Source: Clostridia bacterium
GTDB taxonomy: Bacteria; Bacillota; Clostridia; Oscillospirales; CAG-272
Length of the DNA: 64,000 bases
NCBI GenBank assembly: GCA_017631085.1
Contig: JAGBTY010000017.1
Span: forward strand, 80,971 to 144,970
Direction: 5' to 3'
The translations under genes were made by a program, and so were the position numbers. Under the pieces are notes generated by a model that worked only from the letters and a program-made list of their open reading frames with translations, had not been told where the DNA came from and made no database searches. This document shows positions 14,866 through 24,199 of the stretch, in pieces. How positions within the stretch are numbered: position 1 is the stretch's first letter; each line of letters opens with the position of its first letter.

Positions 14866-17800
14866 CTATTCGTTATCTATATCCTTTTTTTCGGTGTTGC
14901 TCTTCGCGAGCTTCTTTTTCTTATGTCTTTTTACCGCAATAAATGTTATTCCGCCTGACAGCAGGAGGATTCCAATAGCCATCGGTAAAATTTGACCTAT
15001 GATTATGGAGCGAAGCGCGTTGCCCTCTCCGCTTCCTCTGTTTGCATCATATACCTCTCGGTAATATGTTGCGCTATAAACCGTATCCTCGGTAACGCCT
15101 ACAACGGTAGGCGACCAGCCTGTGAATGTGTAGATGTAACCGTCCTCTTCATAGCTTGAAGGTACGTCGGGGGGATCAGGTATATCACCAAGATAATATT
15201 TTTCCGTGCTTACTGTTTCTCCGTGACAAACAAAGGACACGGTATAAGTGCGCCGCTCAAATATTATTGATACCTCTATATCAGAATACGGCATAAGGTA
15301 TCCTTCCAGTGAGTCAAGCTCTACCTTGGTGTTGTCAGACATATTGGTTATGATTATCTTTGAGACAAAATACTCACTGTTAGGGTGAAAGACCAAGGGA
15401 ATAGCCTCGCCCGCCGTTATTTTTTCTCCGTTAATGAAAACAGCACCGTTTTTCGAGGGCGATATATTTACCGTAAATTGTCTTTTCAGCTTATAATATA
15501 CGTTTGCGTTTGCAACAAATTCAGCGAATCCTTCATTTACGATACATGAGGACTTCTTTGTTGCTCCCGAAAAATAGCTTCCGAAAACAAATGCGCCATT
15601 GCTCTGCTCATCGGAGCAGACGAGTCTCATTTTTATCTCGTCTGGAGGGGATATGCTTTCTCCGTTATAATCTATCAGGGAGAAGGCTATTCCGTTATTA
15701 CTTTCCGACAGCTTGAAAGATACGATACCGTATCTTTCAAAAGCCTTTACCGTTTCTTCGGGAAAGATTATTTCTGCTCCGTTATAGACAAATTGCAATC
15801 TCTTGTTTTCATTTTTTGCAAGTTTCAGGAGGGTGGAAAATTCAATTTCTTCTATGCCATTACACATTACCGTATAGTCGTAAAGTGAGCCCACGACCAC
15901 TGCGGTATCTTCCGTTTCTCCCGATATGACAGGAGAGATGAGTCGTTCGGAGTCAAAGAGTGCCGTATATTCGGCATCTGACGACACGGCAGAAATGCTC
16001 TTGTCCCACCCCTTGAAGCTATAGCGGAACGAGCCTTTATATATGTGTCCGGTTATTATAGGCGGTTGGGGAGTTACACCATAGGGAAGTGTCTTTTCTG
16101 TCTTTTCGCCGAGAACGTCAAAGGTTATTTTATACATTCTGTGAGACGATGTATAAATTGCATTGTATACCGTATCCTTCGTTACTTTACGTATCTGTGG
16201 GTAAAATCCCGCCAGACTATAGGTAGCATCTGCGGTATCTTCTTTTGAAAAATTATGGGATATATCGGTAATATCGGGGATCTCACCGTAAAGATAAGTT
16301 TTCTTAAGTACTGTTTTTCCTTCGCTTTTGAAGGTGACCTCATAACTTCTCGGTGTTTTTTCATACAATGCGTAAAGATATACGTCCGAAACGCTTCTCG
16401 TGAGGCTTACACTCTGCATTTCATAGGGTGAATATGACCAGCCGAGGAATCTGTATTCGTATGCCTCGTCCTTTTCTCTTTCGGGAGCTTCTGGGGGGAG
16501 CGTTATCTCTCCGTCAAAGGTTTTATCGGAATACACGCTTCCGTCGAAAGAGATAAAATAAATTCCTCTCTCGCCCGATTCTCTGACCGTTCTCATAGCA
16601 CTTGCTTTAAGAATCAGTTCAACATCCGAGACATATTCGTTTCTTGCCTTTATTTTTCCGTTATTGAAGGCATTTACTATTTCTTCCGCTTGGTTTACAA
16701 AGGCTTTTTTTTCCTCGGACGGAGCTTCCGGAGGAAGCACCGCTGTCGGTTTTGTTGGCTTCTGGACCTCCATCGGTACGTCCTTCGGCTCATTCACCTT
16801 CGTAGGAGGAACAGGTTCGTCGACCGGAGTAGGAGGGATGGGCATTTCAGGGGGGATTCCTTCCTTTACCTCGTCCATCCACTTAAGGTTTTCGGGGGAT
16901 GCGGCGTTATGATCGGCGATTATAAGATTTGTATCAAGAAGATCGCTGAAATAATATGAATATACCGCTCCCGTATCTGAATAAAAGTCGAATTTTCCTG
17001 CGAGATTTTTTTCGTCGTCAAGGCAGTTGCTTATAATGTAGATATGGCAAAGTACGTTTTTTATTCGCCATTTTTTGTAGCTTGCCATTTCCTTGTCATT
17101 CTCGTATTCAAGCTCCACGAGTCCGCACATATGATTATAGAGCGTTCTCGTCATTATTAATGTCAGTTTTTCGTAAAGATAATTGAATTTAAAGGTTATC
17201 TCTTCATAATTTTTTGAGTAAAACGTAAACGCTTCCTTTTTAGAGATCTTTCTTGCCTCTGAATATCCCCTGAGAAGCTCATTGAGCTCGTCGGATACCT
17301 TCCGCATGTCATTTATGTCAGCTTCTTTTACACCGTAAAGACTTACAAGCTTATCTTTGTATTTTTCAAACATTGCTACAAGCTCGGCATTTTGAAGAGC
17401 ATTGAAAAGAGTGCCTGTTTTTTTGCTTGACGGGGAGATAAACAGCGCTTCCATTGCGGTCATTGCGGAATTTATTTTTTGAGAATTTACAATATATTTC
17501 TTGTGTTTTTCTATGTTTTCCAAATATTTTGCGTATTCGGTCTCATAATTGGCTTTTGCTTCAATGTATGCGTTATGGTCAGCGTTGTATTTGTCATATT
17601 TCGCACGTTCTTGCTCGTAAGCGGCAAGCTTTGAAAGATAGTCCGCATACTTTGCATATTCTTTGTCGTACTCTGCCTTTACAACAAGATATTCCTCATA
17701 AGCGGCAAGGTCTCCCTCATAGCTTTCCAGCTTGTTAAGATATTCTCTGTATGCTTTGAGCGATTCGGAATAGCTCCCAAGAGTGTCGGAATATTCCCGC

Positions 17801-18393
17801 GCAAGCTCTATTGCTTGATTTGCATCGTTATAGGCAAAATTAAGGAGACTGTTTACGGTATCCTTGGGGAGCAAGATCTTGCAGGAGTACTCCGCCTTTG
17901 CAACTTCGCCGTAAGGAGACGAGGAAAGCTCCATGCTGCACTCATAGTCACCTGTTTTCGACAGTACAAATGCTTCTTTTTCGCTTCCAAGCGTCAAAAA
18001 CGTCGGTATCCATTCTACGAGAGTACCGTTTTTTGCTGTATAGCTTACCCTTTTTGCACGAGCGCTTACAAGGTAGCGTCCTTCGTCTGAAGTAAAGCTT
18101 ACTTCAAAGTTCTTTGCCGTAACGAAATCGTTGTATAAAAACACTTCGTCAAAATAGCTGTCCAAATATTCGGATTCTTCTTGGCATATACTTTCGTCTA
18201 CAAGCATAGAGAGAAGCTTCGATGGGGAGAGCTTTTTATTATTATCAAGACGGCTATCTGAAAAATCAAGACCGAAATTCTCGTTGCTGCTTCTTTCGGT
18301 TTTGTCGGCAAACGACAAAAAGGAGAGGGAGGGTACGAACATCAGGATCGTGAGGACAAGGCACAAAAGTCTTGTTGTTCCTCTTTTTTTCAT
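14866..18393 (-). CDS. Large surface-anchored coiled-coil and InlB-type B-repeat protein
   Basis: An 1175-residue exported protein. A signal peptide (LLCLVLTILMFVPSLSFLSFA) ends near residue 30. Residues about 200-310 form a tyrosine-rich coiled coil with repeating EYAKYxxYL and AYEQE units. Around 520-570 is a proline-rich, low-complexity linker. Repeats related to the Listeria-Bacteroides B-repeat follow: about 610-690, 690-770, 770-840 and 1050-1120, each with a VTF/ITF strand, a GxIPD turn and a FxGW or equivalent strand ending in xYxAxY. The end has one transmembrane helix (IIIGQILPMAIGILLLSGGITFIAV) and a lysine-rich tail, so it is membrane-anchored, not sortase-anchored. No enzymatic motif is visible; adhesion is a reasonable guess only. 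The ATG follows GGGAGGA. Confidence 0.8.
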   Translation of the reverse strand: MKKRGTTRLLCLVLTILMFVPSLSFLSFADKTERSSNENFGLDFSDSRLDNNKKLSPSKLLSMLVDESICQEESEYLDSYFDEVFLYNDFVTAKNFEVSFTSDEGRYLVSARAKRVSYTAKNGTLVEWIPTFLTLGSEKEAFVLSKTGDYECSMELSSSPYGEVAKAEYSCKILLPKDTVNSLLNFAYNDANQAIELAREYSDTLGSYSESLKAYREYLNKLESYEGDLAAYEEYLVVKAEYDKEYAKYADYLSKLAAYEQERAKYDKYNADHNAYIEAKANYETEYAKYLENIEKHKKYIVNSQKINSAMTAMEALFISPSSKKTGTLFNALQNAELVAMFEKYKDKLVSLYGVKEADINDMRKVSDELNELLRGYSEARKISKKEAFTFYSKNYEEITFKFNYLYEKLTLIMTRTLYNHMCGLVELEYENDKEMASYKKWRIKNVLCHIYIISNCLDDEKNLAGKFDFYSDTGAVYSYYFSDLLDTNLIIADHNAASPENLKWMDEVKEGIPPEMPIPPTPVDEPVPPTKVNEPKDVPMEVQKPTKPTAVLPPEAPSEEKKAFVNQAEEIVNAFNNGKIKARNEYVSDVELILKASAMRTVRESGERGIYFISFDGSVYSDKTFDGEITLPPEAPEREKDEAYEYRFLGWSYSPYEMQSVSLTRSVSDVYLYALYEKTPRSYEVTFKSEGKTVLKKTYLYGEIPDITDISHNFSKEDTADATYSLAGFYPQIRKVTKDTVYNAIYTSSHRMYKITFDVLGEKTEKTLPYGVTPQPPIITGHIYKGSFRYSFKGWDKSISAVSSDAEYTALFDSERLISPVISGETEDTAVVVGSLYDYTVMCNGIEEIEFSTLLKLAKNENKRLQFVYNGAEIIFPEETVKAFERYGIVSFKLSESNNGIAFSLIDYNGESISPPDEIKMRLVCSDEQSNGAFVFGSYFSGATKKSSCIVNEGFAEFVANANVYYKLKRQFTVNISPSKNGAVFINGEKITAGEAIPLVFHPNSEYFVSKIIITNMSDNTKVELDSLEGYLMPYSDIEVSIIFERRTYTVSFVCHGETVSTEKYYLGDIPDPPDVPSSYEEDGYIYTFTGWSPTVVGVTEDTVYSATYYREVYDANRGSGEGNALRSIIIGQILPMAIGILLLSGGITFIAVKRHKKKKLAKSNTEKKDIDNE

Positions 18394-18434
18394 GACAGGT
18401 ATCCTCCCTCGTTTAATTTTTGGAGTTATTTACA

Positions 18435-19253
18435 TTAAAGTTTCAATGTCTCGCCAGAAGCTATTGAATAAGTTTTTCCATCTTTTTGGAACCAAAGAGT
18501 TCTGCAAGTCGGATTGAAGACAGCAGAGGAATCTGCGCGCCATATGAGCTGGTTGTACGCTTCTACATATTCGTATATCTCGGTGTTCGAAGCATACCAG
18601 ATGTCATCGCGTCCGCTCATATACTCGCAAAACTCCTCAATGACGTTCCAGTTGTCGTTGTTGTCAAATTCGTAAGAGTGACCCCAGAGATAGAACATGG
18701 CCGATCCGTATCTGATCTCGTGCTCTGCGAAGGTCTTTGCAAGTTCCATGAGCCTTGGATTGTTGTGGTGAGCCGTGGGATCGAGCTTCAGCCAATCGGA
18801 TGGAAGCCCGAAGCTCTCGGTAGAACGTGTCGTTCTCGCATAGCAAAAGCCGCATGAACGAAGCATATCTACGACCTTATCGTTGTATGCGCCGTAAGCG
18901 TACGCCATTCCTCTTACGCTTCTGTCAAATTCTTTTTCAAGTGCGGCTCTGTCGGTTATCATGTCGTAAGCCATCTGCGCGGGAGAGATCCCGCTGAGAT
19001 TCATATGGCGGTATCCGTGAGCGGCAATATCCTGACCGTATTTTGTGAACAGCTCCTTGGCATCCGAGACGGATAGATTCCAGTGCTTAACGCCGTCATC
19101 GGGAGCGAGCTGACCTCCACCCAGATTAAATGTACACTTTATTCCGTACTTATCGAGTATCTCGCACAGTCTCTTGTCCTGCTGAACTCCGTCGTCATAG
19201 CTGAGTGTCAGTGTCTTTTTTCTTCCCTCTGGAAATCGCATCCATATTATCAT
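18435..19253 (-). CDS. Polysaccharide deacetylase (NodB-like) family protein
   Basis: A 272-residue protein with a NodB-type carbohydrate esterase 4 fold. Motif 1 is LSYDDG (catalytic base and metal aspartates), motif 2 is AHGYRH (metal-binding histidines, HxxxH spacing), and a later FYLWGHSYE segment provides the remaining active-site residues. No signal peptide is present, so it is likely cytosolic, unlike peptidoglycan deacetylases. Substrate is not inferable. The ATG at 19253 has AAGGAGA 9 nt upstream; an internal ATG four codons later (MRFPEG) is also possible. It follows ftsK closely and is probably in the same operon. Confidence 0.87.
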   Translation of the reverse strand: MIIWMRFPEGRKKTLTLSYDDGVQQDKRLCEILDKYGIKCTFNLGGGQLAPDDGVKHWNLSVSDAKELFTKYGQDIAAHGYRHMNLSGISPAQMAYDMITDRAALEKEFDRSVRGMAYAYGAYNDKVVDMLRSCGFCYARTTRSTESFGLPSDWLKLDPTAHHNNPRLMELAKTFAEHEIRYGSAMFYLWGHSYEFDNNDNWNVIEEFCEYMSGRDDIWYASNTEIYEYVEAYNQLIWRADSSAVFNPTCRTLWFQKDGKTYSIASGETLKL

Positions 19254-19270
19254 TTTTAGCTATCTCCTTA

Positions 19271-22072
19271 TTATTCTTCTCCTGAAGCTCCGCCCTCAAG
19301 TGTACCATCGGCGGACCTTCTCATAAATTCGTCCATTGTGAGAAGCACTCTTCTTGGCTTGTTTCCGTCGGGTTTGCTGACGTATCCAAGCTCTTCCATC
19401 GTATCTATTATTTTAGCTGCGCGTCCGTATCCCACGCCAAGACGTCTTTGCATCAGGGATGTGGATATCTTTCCTTCCTCTACGGCAAGCTTTATGGCGT
19501 CTCTGAGTTTGTTGTCTCCTCCATCTCCGTCAGAGGATGGAAAATCGGACATTGAAGAAGCACCCTTCTTGCCCATACCGCATTTTGCCGCTTCTTCTTC
19601 TATTCTGTTGATAAATTCGGTATTGTATCTTGCCTGGCCGTTATTTTCCTTGACGAAGCTTACTATCTTGTCTATCTCGACCTCGCTGACAAATGCACCC
19701 TGAACTCTCATAGGCTTGGATGCGCCTACGGGAGCGAAGAGCATATCTCCTCGACCAATAAGGCTTTCAGCGCCAGCCACGTCGATAATTGTTCTTGAAT
19801 CCACCTGTGACATAACGGTACAAGCGATTCTCGATGGAACGTTTGCTTTGATAAGACCTGTAATTACGTCAACCGAAGGTCTTTGAGTACCGAGTATCAT
19901 GTGTATTCCGGCGGCTCTTGCCTTTTGAGCAATACGGCATATAGAGCTTTCGACCTCGTCTCTTGCTGTCATCATGAGGTCGGCGAGCTCGTCTATGATT
20001 ATGACCATGTGGGGCATAAACTCCATGTCGGGATTATTTTCAGCTGCAGCATTATAGCTTGCTATATCACGAACCCCCGCTTTTTCGATAAGCTCAAATC
20101 TTCTTTCCATTTCGCCAACAGCAGATGCCAGCGCACCTGCAGCCTTTTTGGGCTCGCTGACGATAGGACAGTAAAGATGAGGAATGTTCTTATACATATT
20201 AAACTCTACTTTTTTCGGGTCAATAAGTATAAGCTTCAGCTCTTCGGGCTTTGCTTTATAAAGTATACTTACGATGATGCAGTTGATGCATATCGACTTA
20301 CCCGAACCCGTTGTTCCCGCAATAAGCAGGTGAGGCATCTTTCCAATATCGAAATGTATGGGATTTCCGCCAACATCCATGCCGAGACAAGCGGTCAGCT
20401 TGCTCTTGGATTCGGTAAATTTGGGGCTTTCGATAAGGTCTCTGAGATATACCGTCGCTCTCGTTCTGTTTGGAACTTCGATTCCGACAGCGGGCTTTCC
20501 CGGTATAGGTGCTTCTATACGCACACCAGACGTAGCAAGGCTGAGCGCGATGTCGTCAACAAGATTTGCTATTGCCCTGACGCGTATACCGACCTCGGGC
20601 TTCAGCTCGTATCTGGTTATGGTAGGACCTCTTGAATAGGTTATCTCCTTAACACCTACTCTGAAACTCTTAAGTGTTTCAACAAGGTTTCTGGCGTTTT
20701 CCTTAAGCTCTTCCGAGTGGTCCTCGTCCACTGCGTTTTTATTTTCGGAGAGAAGCTCTATGGGAGGATAGATATAGGGCGTTATTATTTCGGGTTCTTC
20801 CTCGTCGTCCTCATTTGGCGCAACAGCCGCTACGTCGGACAGAAGTTCCTCGTTCTCTATTTCGCCAAGGTCAAGCTCATTAGCCGCTTCGGTCGGAACG
20901 GACTGGTTCTTCATGTCCTCTGTAGGTAATCCGCCAAGTACGTCTTCAAGACTTGTAAATTCGTTTGAATCATACGCCGTGTCGTCACCGTAATCCTTTG
21001 GAGCGTCGTCTCCTATATCAAGTTTGTTGAAATCAAGATCATTAGTATTTTTTGAAGAATTTTTAAGAGCTTTTTCGCTTTCCTCGACTGAAGGTCCTAT
21101 GTATACCTCTTTTTCGGGCGCGTTTTCATAATTGGGCGCTGCTTCCGGTTGAATGTCTCCGAACAATCCATCGAGAACTTCTTTTTCGTTATTTGTCCTA
21201 TCGTTTTTGTTCTCTTTGTTTTCGAAAGCTACTCTTGCCCCTGCCGCTGCCATTCTATTGCGGCGTTTGCGGTCGTCTTCGCTATCGTCGGAAATATCCT
21301 CTTCGATCTTTCTTCCGTTTCTGCCCATAGCCGACATTTTTTCTTCTGCTTCGCGTTCTGCCCGCTGAAGTTTTGCATCTCTTTGTTTTTGCTGGAGTTT
21401 TTCGATTATGTAATCGGGGGTCAGACCAATCATAAGTATTGCGAAGAACACGAGAAGGACAACAAGTATTATGGTAGATACCAGCTGCTTGAAGCATAGT
21501 ACCATAAGTGCCCCGAAAAGACTTCCGACGATACCGCCTCCGTGACCGTTCTCTGCTGCGTCTGTCCACATTTCCGGAATATCAACTCCTCCGTAATCGG
21601 CAAAAACGCCAAACATAGAGGCAATGGTAAAGATAACGAGAGCCGACATAACTCCTTGAGTTATAAGTCTTTTTCTCGCCTTTTTGTATTCGGGATAATC
21701 GGGAGCACCCTCTCCGAGAGGAGATTTCCAGGTGATATTATAAAGACACCATTTTACGCCGACGTAACCGAATATCAGCGGTAGTCCGTAAGCGGCAGGA
21801 CCTAAAAGGCCGCAAAGGATAAACTGTATCCAATATCCCAGTACTCCTACTCCGTCGTCGATATTAAGAAGCTTTACGGTAACGAAGAAGATACACAGTA
21901 TCAAAGCAAATACCATAAAGAAATATGGCATTGCCTTTTTTATCGCACTTCTTACTGCTTTTTTGTGGGAAACGTTCCCTGTGTTTCCTTTTTTATTGGA
22001 CTGCATATTACCGCCTATCTTTTCCTGTTGCGTTTTGTTTCGGTTGTTTTGCGGTTTTCTTTTTTCAGGCAT
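19271..22072 (-). CDS. FtsK/SpoIIIE-type DNA translocase
   Basis: A 933-residue septal DNA pump. The N-terminus is basic, followed by four transmembrane helices (about residues 45-240), a long acidic, probably disordered linker (about 250-440), then the motor. Walker A is GTTGSGKS and Walker B is VIIIDELADLMM. The C-terminal gamma winged helix (SLMQRRLGVGYGRAAKIIDTMEELGYVS) reads KOPS/SRS polarity sequences. The size and gamma domain support full activity in chromosome segregation or forespore DNA translocation. The ATG follows GGAGG. Usually called ftsK or spoIIIE; the sequence alone does not decide between them. Confidence 0.93.
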   Translation of the reverse strand: MPEKRKPQNNRNKTQQEKIGGNMQSNKKGNTGNVSHKKAVRSAIKKAMPYFFMVFALILCIFFVTVKLLNIDDGVGVLGYWIQFILCGLLGPAAYGLPLIFGYVGVKWCLYNITWKSPLGEGAPDYPEYKKARKRLITQGVMSALVIFTIASMFGVFADYGGVDIPEMWTDAAENGHGGGIVGSLFGALMVLCFKQLVSTIILVVLLVFFAILMIGLTPDYIIEKLQQKQRDAKLQRAEREAEEKMSAMGRNGRKIEEDISDDSEDDRKRRNRMAAAGARVAFENKENKNDRTNNEKEVLDGLFGDIQPEAAPNYENAPEKEVYIGPSVEESEKALKNSSKNTNDLDFNKLDIGDDAPKDYGDDTAYDSNEFTSLEDVLGGLPTEDMKNQSVPTEAANELDLGEIENEELLSDVAAVAPNEDDEEEPEIITPYIYPPIELLSENKNAVDEDHSEELKENARNLVETLKSFRVGVKEITYSRGPTITRYELKPEVGIRVRAIANLVDDIALSLATSGVRIEAPIPGKPAVGIEVPNRTRATVYLRDLIESPKFTESKSKLTACLGMDVGGNPIHFDIGKMPHLLIAGTTGSGKSICINCIIVSILYKAKPEELKLILIDPKKVEFNMYKNIPHLYCPIVSEPKKAAGALASAVGEMERRFELIEKAGVRDIASYNAAAENNPDMEFMPHMVIIIDELADLMMTARDEVESSICRIAQKARAAGIHMILGTQRPSVDVITGLIKANVPSRIACTVMSQVDSRTIIDVAGAESLIGRGDMLFAPVGASKPMRVQGAFVSEVEIDKIVSFVKENNGQARYNTEFINRIEEEAAKCGMGKKGASSMSDFPSSDGDGGDNKLRDAIKLAVEEGKISTSLMQRRLGVGYGRAAKIIDTMEELGYVSKPDGNKPRRVLLTMDEFMRRSADGTLEGGASGEE

Positions 22073-22209
22073 TTTTACCTCCGATTTTTTAAGTGTAGAT
22101 TATCTTAAAAATATTTAGTCAATAATTACTTTAATTATATCATAAAAAAAATAATGATTCAAGATATGAAAGAAAAAAATTTTCTTTTTTGAGTCGGAAC
22201 GGAGAAAAT

Positions 22210-22599
22210 ATGCTCTCGTTTAAGGGGATAAAAAACAAACCTCTCACCGTCACCGTTTTGCTTGGCGCTTCCGCAGGATTTGTAAACGGTCTTTTAGGTG
22301 CTGGGGGAGGAATACTTATAGTACTTGCTCTGAAAAAAATACTGAAAAAGGAAAGCGCTGACGAAAAAGAGATATTTGCAAATTCTCTTGCCATTATGCT
22401 TCCCGTTTCTGTTTTTTCGGCATTTCTCTATGCCGCGCGCGGAAATATTTCATTGGTTGGCTTCGATGCCTTTATAATACCTGCGATTCTAGGTGGAATT
22501 TTTGGCGCGATCCTTCTCGGCAAGCTAAAGCCAAAGGTCATACGGATGCTTTTCGGGGTATTGGTCATAGTTTCGGGGATACTTATGATTATTAATTAA
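22210..22599 (+). CDS. Half-size TauE/SafE (TSUP) membrane protein, first of a pair
   Basis: A 129-residue integral membrane protein with about four helices, corresponding to one repeat of the eight-helix TauE/SafE family of sulfite, sulfonate or other anion exporters. The motif GAxAGFVNGLLGAGGGILIV is the family signature of the repeat. GGAG lies 5 nt upstream of the ATG at 22210; an in-frame TTG at 22189 would place the Shine-Dalgarno inside the gene. Its stop is directly followed by the second half-size gene, so the two products likely assemble as a heterodimer. Confidence 0.8.
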   Translation: MLSFKGIKNKPLTVTVLLGASAGFVNGLLGAGGGILIVLALKKILKKESADEKEIFANSLAIMLPVSVFSAFLYAARGNISLVGFDAFIIPAILGGIFGAILLGKLKPKVIRMLFGVLVIVSGILMIIN

Positions 22600-22620
22600 A
22601 TGTTTTTTCGGGGGATCATT

Positions 22621-22971
22621 ATGACAAACGCGATAATAAGCTTTATCATTGCAGCGCTTTCTGGAATGGGGATAGGAGGTGGAGGTCTATTCGTTATATA
22701 CCTTTCTCTCTTTACAAATATCCCACAGATCACCTGTCAAGGTATAAATCTGCTTTTTTTCATTCTTTCGGGAGGTGCTGGGCTTTTTGTACACTTCAAA
22801 AAAAGACGGTTTTTTTCTGTTACACTATTGCTCGCTGTAACCGCTATGATAGGCGCTATTGTAGGAGTTATTATAGGAGGGTTTGTTTCAAATTTTATTC
22901 TTCGAAAGGCCTTTGGAACGATGCTGGTTATAACGGGAATATTTTCTTTGAAGAAGCTTTCCCGTAACTGA
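22621..22971 (+). CDS. Half-size TauE/SafE (TSUP) membrane protein, second of a pair
   Basis: A 116-residue membrane protein with about four helices and the repeat signature ALSGMGIGGGGLFVIYLS. It is homologous in layout to the preceding gene and together they make up one normal TauE/SafE length (about 250 residues). The ATG at 22621 follows GGGGGAT; an upstream ATG at 22600 touches the stop of the first gene but lacks a ribosome binding site. No frameshift repair would fuse them simply, so they look like two true genes. Confidence 0.78.
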   Translation: MTNAIISFIIAALSGMGIGGGGLFVIYLSLFTNIPQITCQGINLLFFILSGGAGLFVHFKKRRFFSVTLLLAVTAMIGAIVGVIIGGFVSNFILRKAFGTMLVITGIFSLKKLSRN

Positions 22972-23018
22972 AAATTAACATTTATTTATCTTTTTTGTTT
23001 ACTTTTACCAATCAAAAG

Positions 23019-23147
23019 TTTTCCACAATGTCTTTGTTTTTCAGAATACTTTTTTCTTGATTATTGTGGAAAACATTGTGGATTCTGTGGAAAATCTTGA
23101 TAGATATAGCTTTTTTTCTTAAGCGAAAAATTTTTTTATGTGGAAAA
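23019..23147. promoter_or_regulatory. Cluster of DnaA-box-like 9-mers
   Basis: Four exact copies of TTTTCCACA/TGTGGAAAA (23019-23027, 23065-23073, 23086-23094, 23139-23147) and one TGTGGATTC (23077-23085) lie in 130 bp of AT-rich sequence. The DnaA box consensus is TTATCCACA, so these are one-mismatch matches. The site fills most of the 329-bp gap between the TauE/SafE pair and nagB. No gene of the oriC neighbourhood is present. Confidence 0.45.
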
Positions 23148-23259
23148 CTTTTGTCTTTTCTCTGTCAATACCCTTTTTGAAAATTCTTCATTTTCCCCAT
23201 TTTGCACAATTTGACATTTTTCGCAAATATTGAAGCATTTTTTGAAACATAAAAATAAT

Positions 23260-23290
23260 AGCCGCCGGTTCAATAAAATGACCGACGGCT
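23260..23290 (-). terminator. Terminator of nagB
   Basis: Stem AGCCG-CGGT/ACCG-CGGCT with one internal mismatch, T-rich tail in the leftward direction, ten bases after the nagB stop. Confidence 0.75.
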
Positions 23291-23300
23291 TAAAATTTTT

Positions 23301-24026
23301 TTAAACAAGAGAATACGCATCCTTATCGCAAATAAAGATAACGTCGGGGTGGAGGCAGAGGAGAGACGCGGGACAAGCGGTGGAGATATTACCCTTGAGC
23401 ATATCTCTTACGGCTTCGGCTTTATCTGCTCCCGATGCGAGAATAACGATTCTGCGCGCCTTGAATACGCTCTGTATTCCCATTGTAAGCGCGTGCTTGG
23501 GTACGTCAGCCTCGGATTCGAAGAATCTTGAGTTTGCTTCTATCGTGCTTTCCGTAAGCGCGGTGAGGTGGGTGAAGGGAACAAGATAGGAGTCAGGCTC
23601 GTTAAATCCGATGTGGCCGTTTCTTCCGATACCGAGTATCTGGATATCGATACCGCCCATAGCATCTATTTTTGCCTCGTATTCGCGACAGAAGGCATCA
23701 ACATCCTTTGCAGTTCCGTCGGGAACATTGGTGTTTGCCTTGTCTATGTTGGTCTTGTCGAAAAGATTTTTATTCATGAAATAACGGTAGCTCTGCTCGT
23801 TTTCGGGAGATATGGGGTAATATTCGTCAAGGTTTACCGAGCGGACTTCGGAAAAATCAAGTCCTTCCTCAGTGCACTTCTTTCCGAGAAGAGAGTACAT
23901 TCCAACTGGGGTAGATCCTGTTGCAAGACCGATAACGCAATTCGGTTTTTCGGATATGACCTCTGCGAAATAATTTGCCGCAAGCTCGGACATCTTTTCA
24001 TAATTTTCAACAACGTGTATCTGCAT
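23301..24026 (-). CDS. nagB: Glucosamine-6-phosphate deaminase
   Basis: A 241-residue enzyme converting glucosamine-6-phosphate to fructose-6-phosphate and ammonia. The family motif GLATGSTPVGMY binds the substrate phosphate, LDEYYPI carries the catalytic aspartate, and GIGRNGHIGFNEP carries the active-site histidine and glutamate region. The length is that of the short, non-allosteric Bacillus-type NagB. The ATG at 24026 has GGAGGAAA 8 nt upstream; a longer in-frame TTG reading would translate this site. Monocistronic; nagA is not adjacent. Confidence 0.95.
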   Translation of the reverse strand: MQIHVVENYEKMSELAANYFAEVISEKPNCVIGLATGSTPVGMYSLLGKKCTEEGLDFSEVRSVNLDEYYPISPENEQSYRYFMNKNLFDKTNIDKANTNVPDGTAKDVDAFCREYEAKIDAMGGIDIQILGIGRNGHIGFNEPDSYLVPFTHLTALTESTIEANSRFFESEADVPKHALTMGIQSVFKARRIVILASGADKAEAVRDMLKGNISTACPASLLCLHPDVIFICDKDAYSLV

Positions 24027-24140
24027 TTGAGTTTCCTCCAAATTAATATTATTTCAAGTATATTTTAACACAAGATTTTTGATATGTCTTTCGATAAAAG
24101 GGCAAAGTTTTTGTATATTTGGTATAATTTCATCAAAAAC

Positions 24141-24169
24141 TTGACTTTTTGTGAAAAAAGATTTATAAT
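24141..24169 (+). promoter_or_regulatory. Promoter of the AraC-family regulator
   Basis: TTGACT (24141-24146) and TATAAT (24164-24169) with a 17-bp spacer. Confidence 0.75.
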
Positions 24170-24199
24170 TTAGAAAAAAGATAAAGGAAAAGAAATGTC

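Noticed and set aside
22189-22210. TTG start codon for the first TauE/SafE gene
   Set aside because: It would translate the GGAG Shine-Dalgarno sequence that properly spaces the ATG at 22210. The same reasoning rejects longer TTG-started versions of UPF0340, nagB and cI.
23019-23147. Chromosomal origin of replication
   Set aside because: The DnaA-like boxes alone are not enough; dnaA, dnaN, rpmH or gyrase genes are absent and boxes deviate from the consensus.
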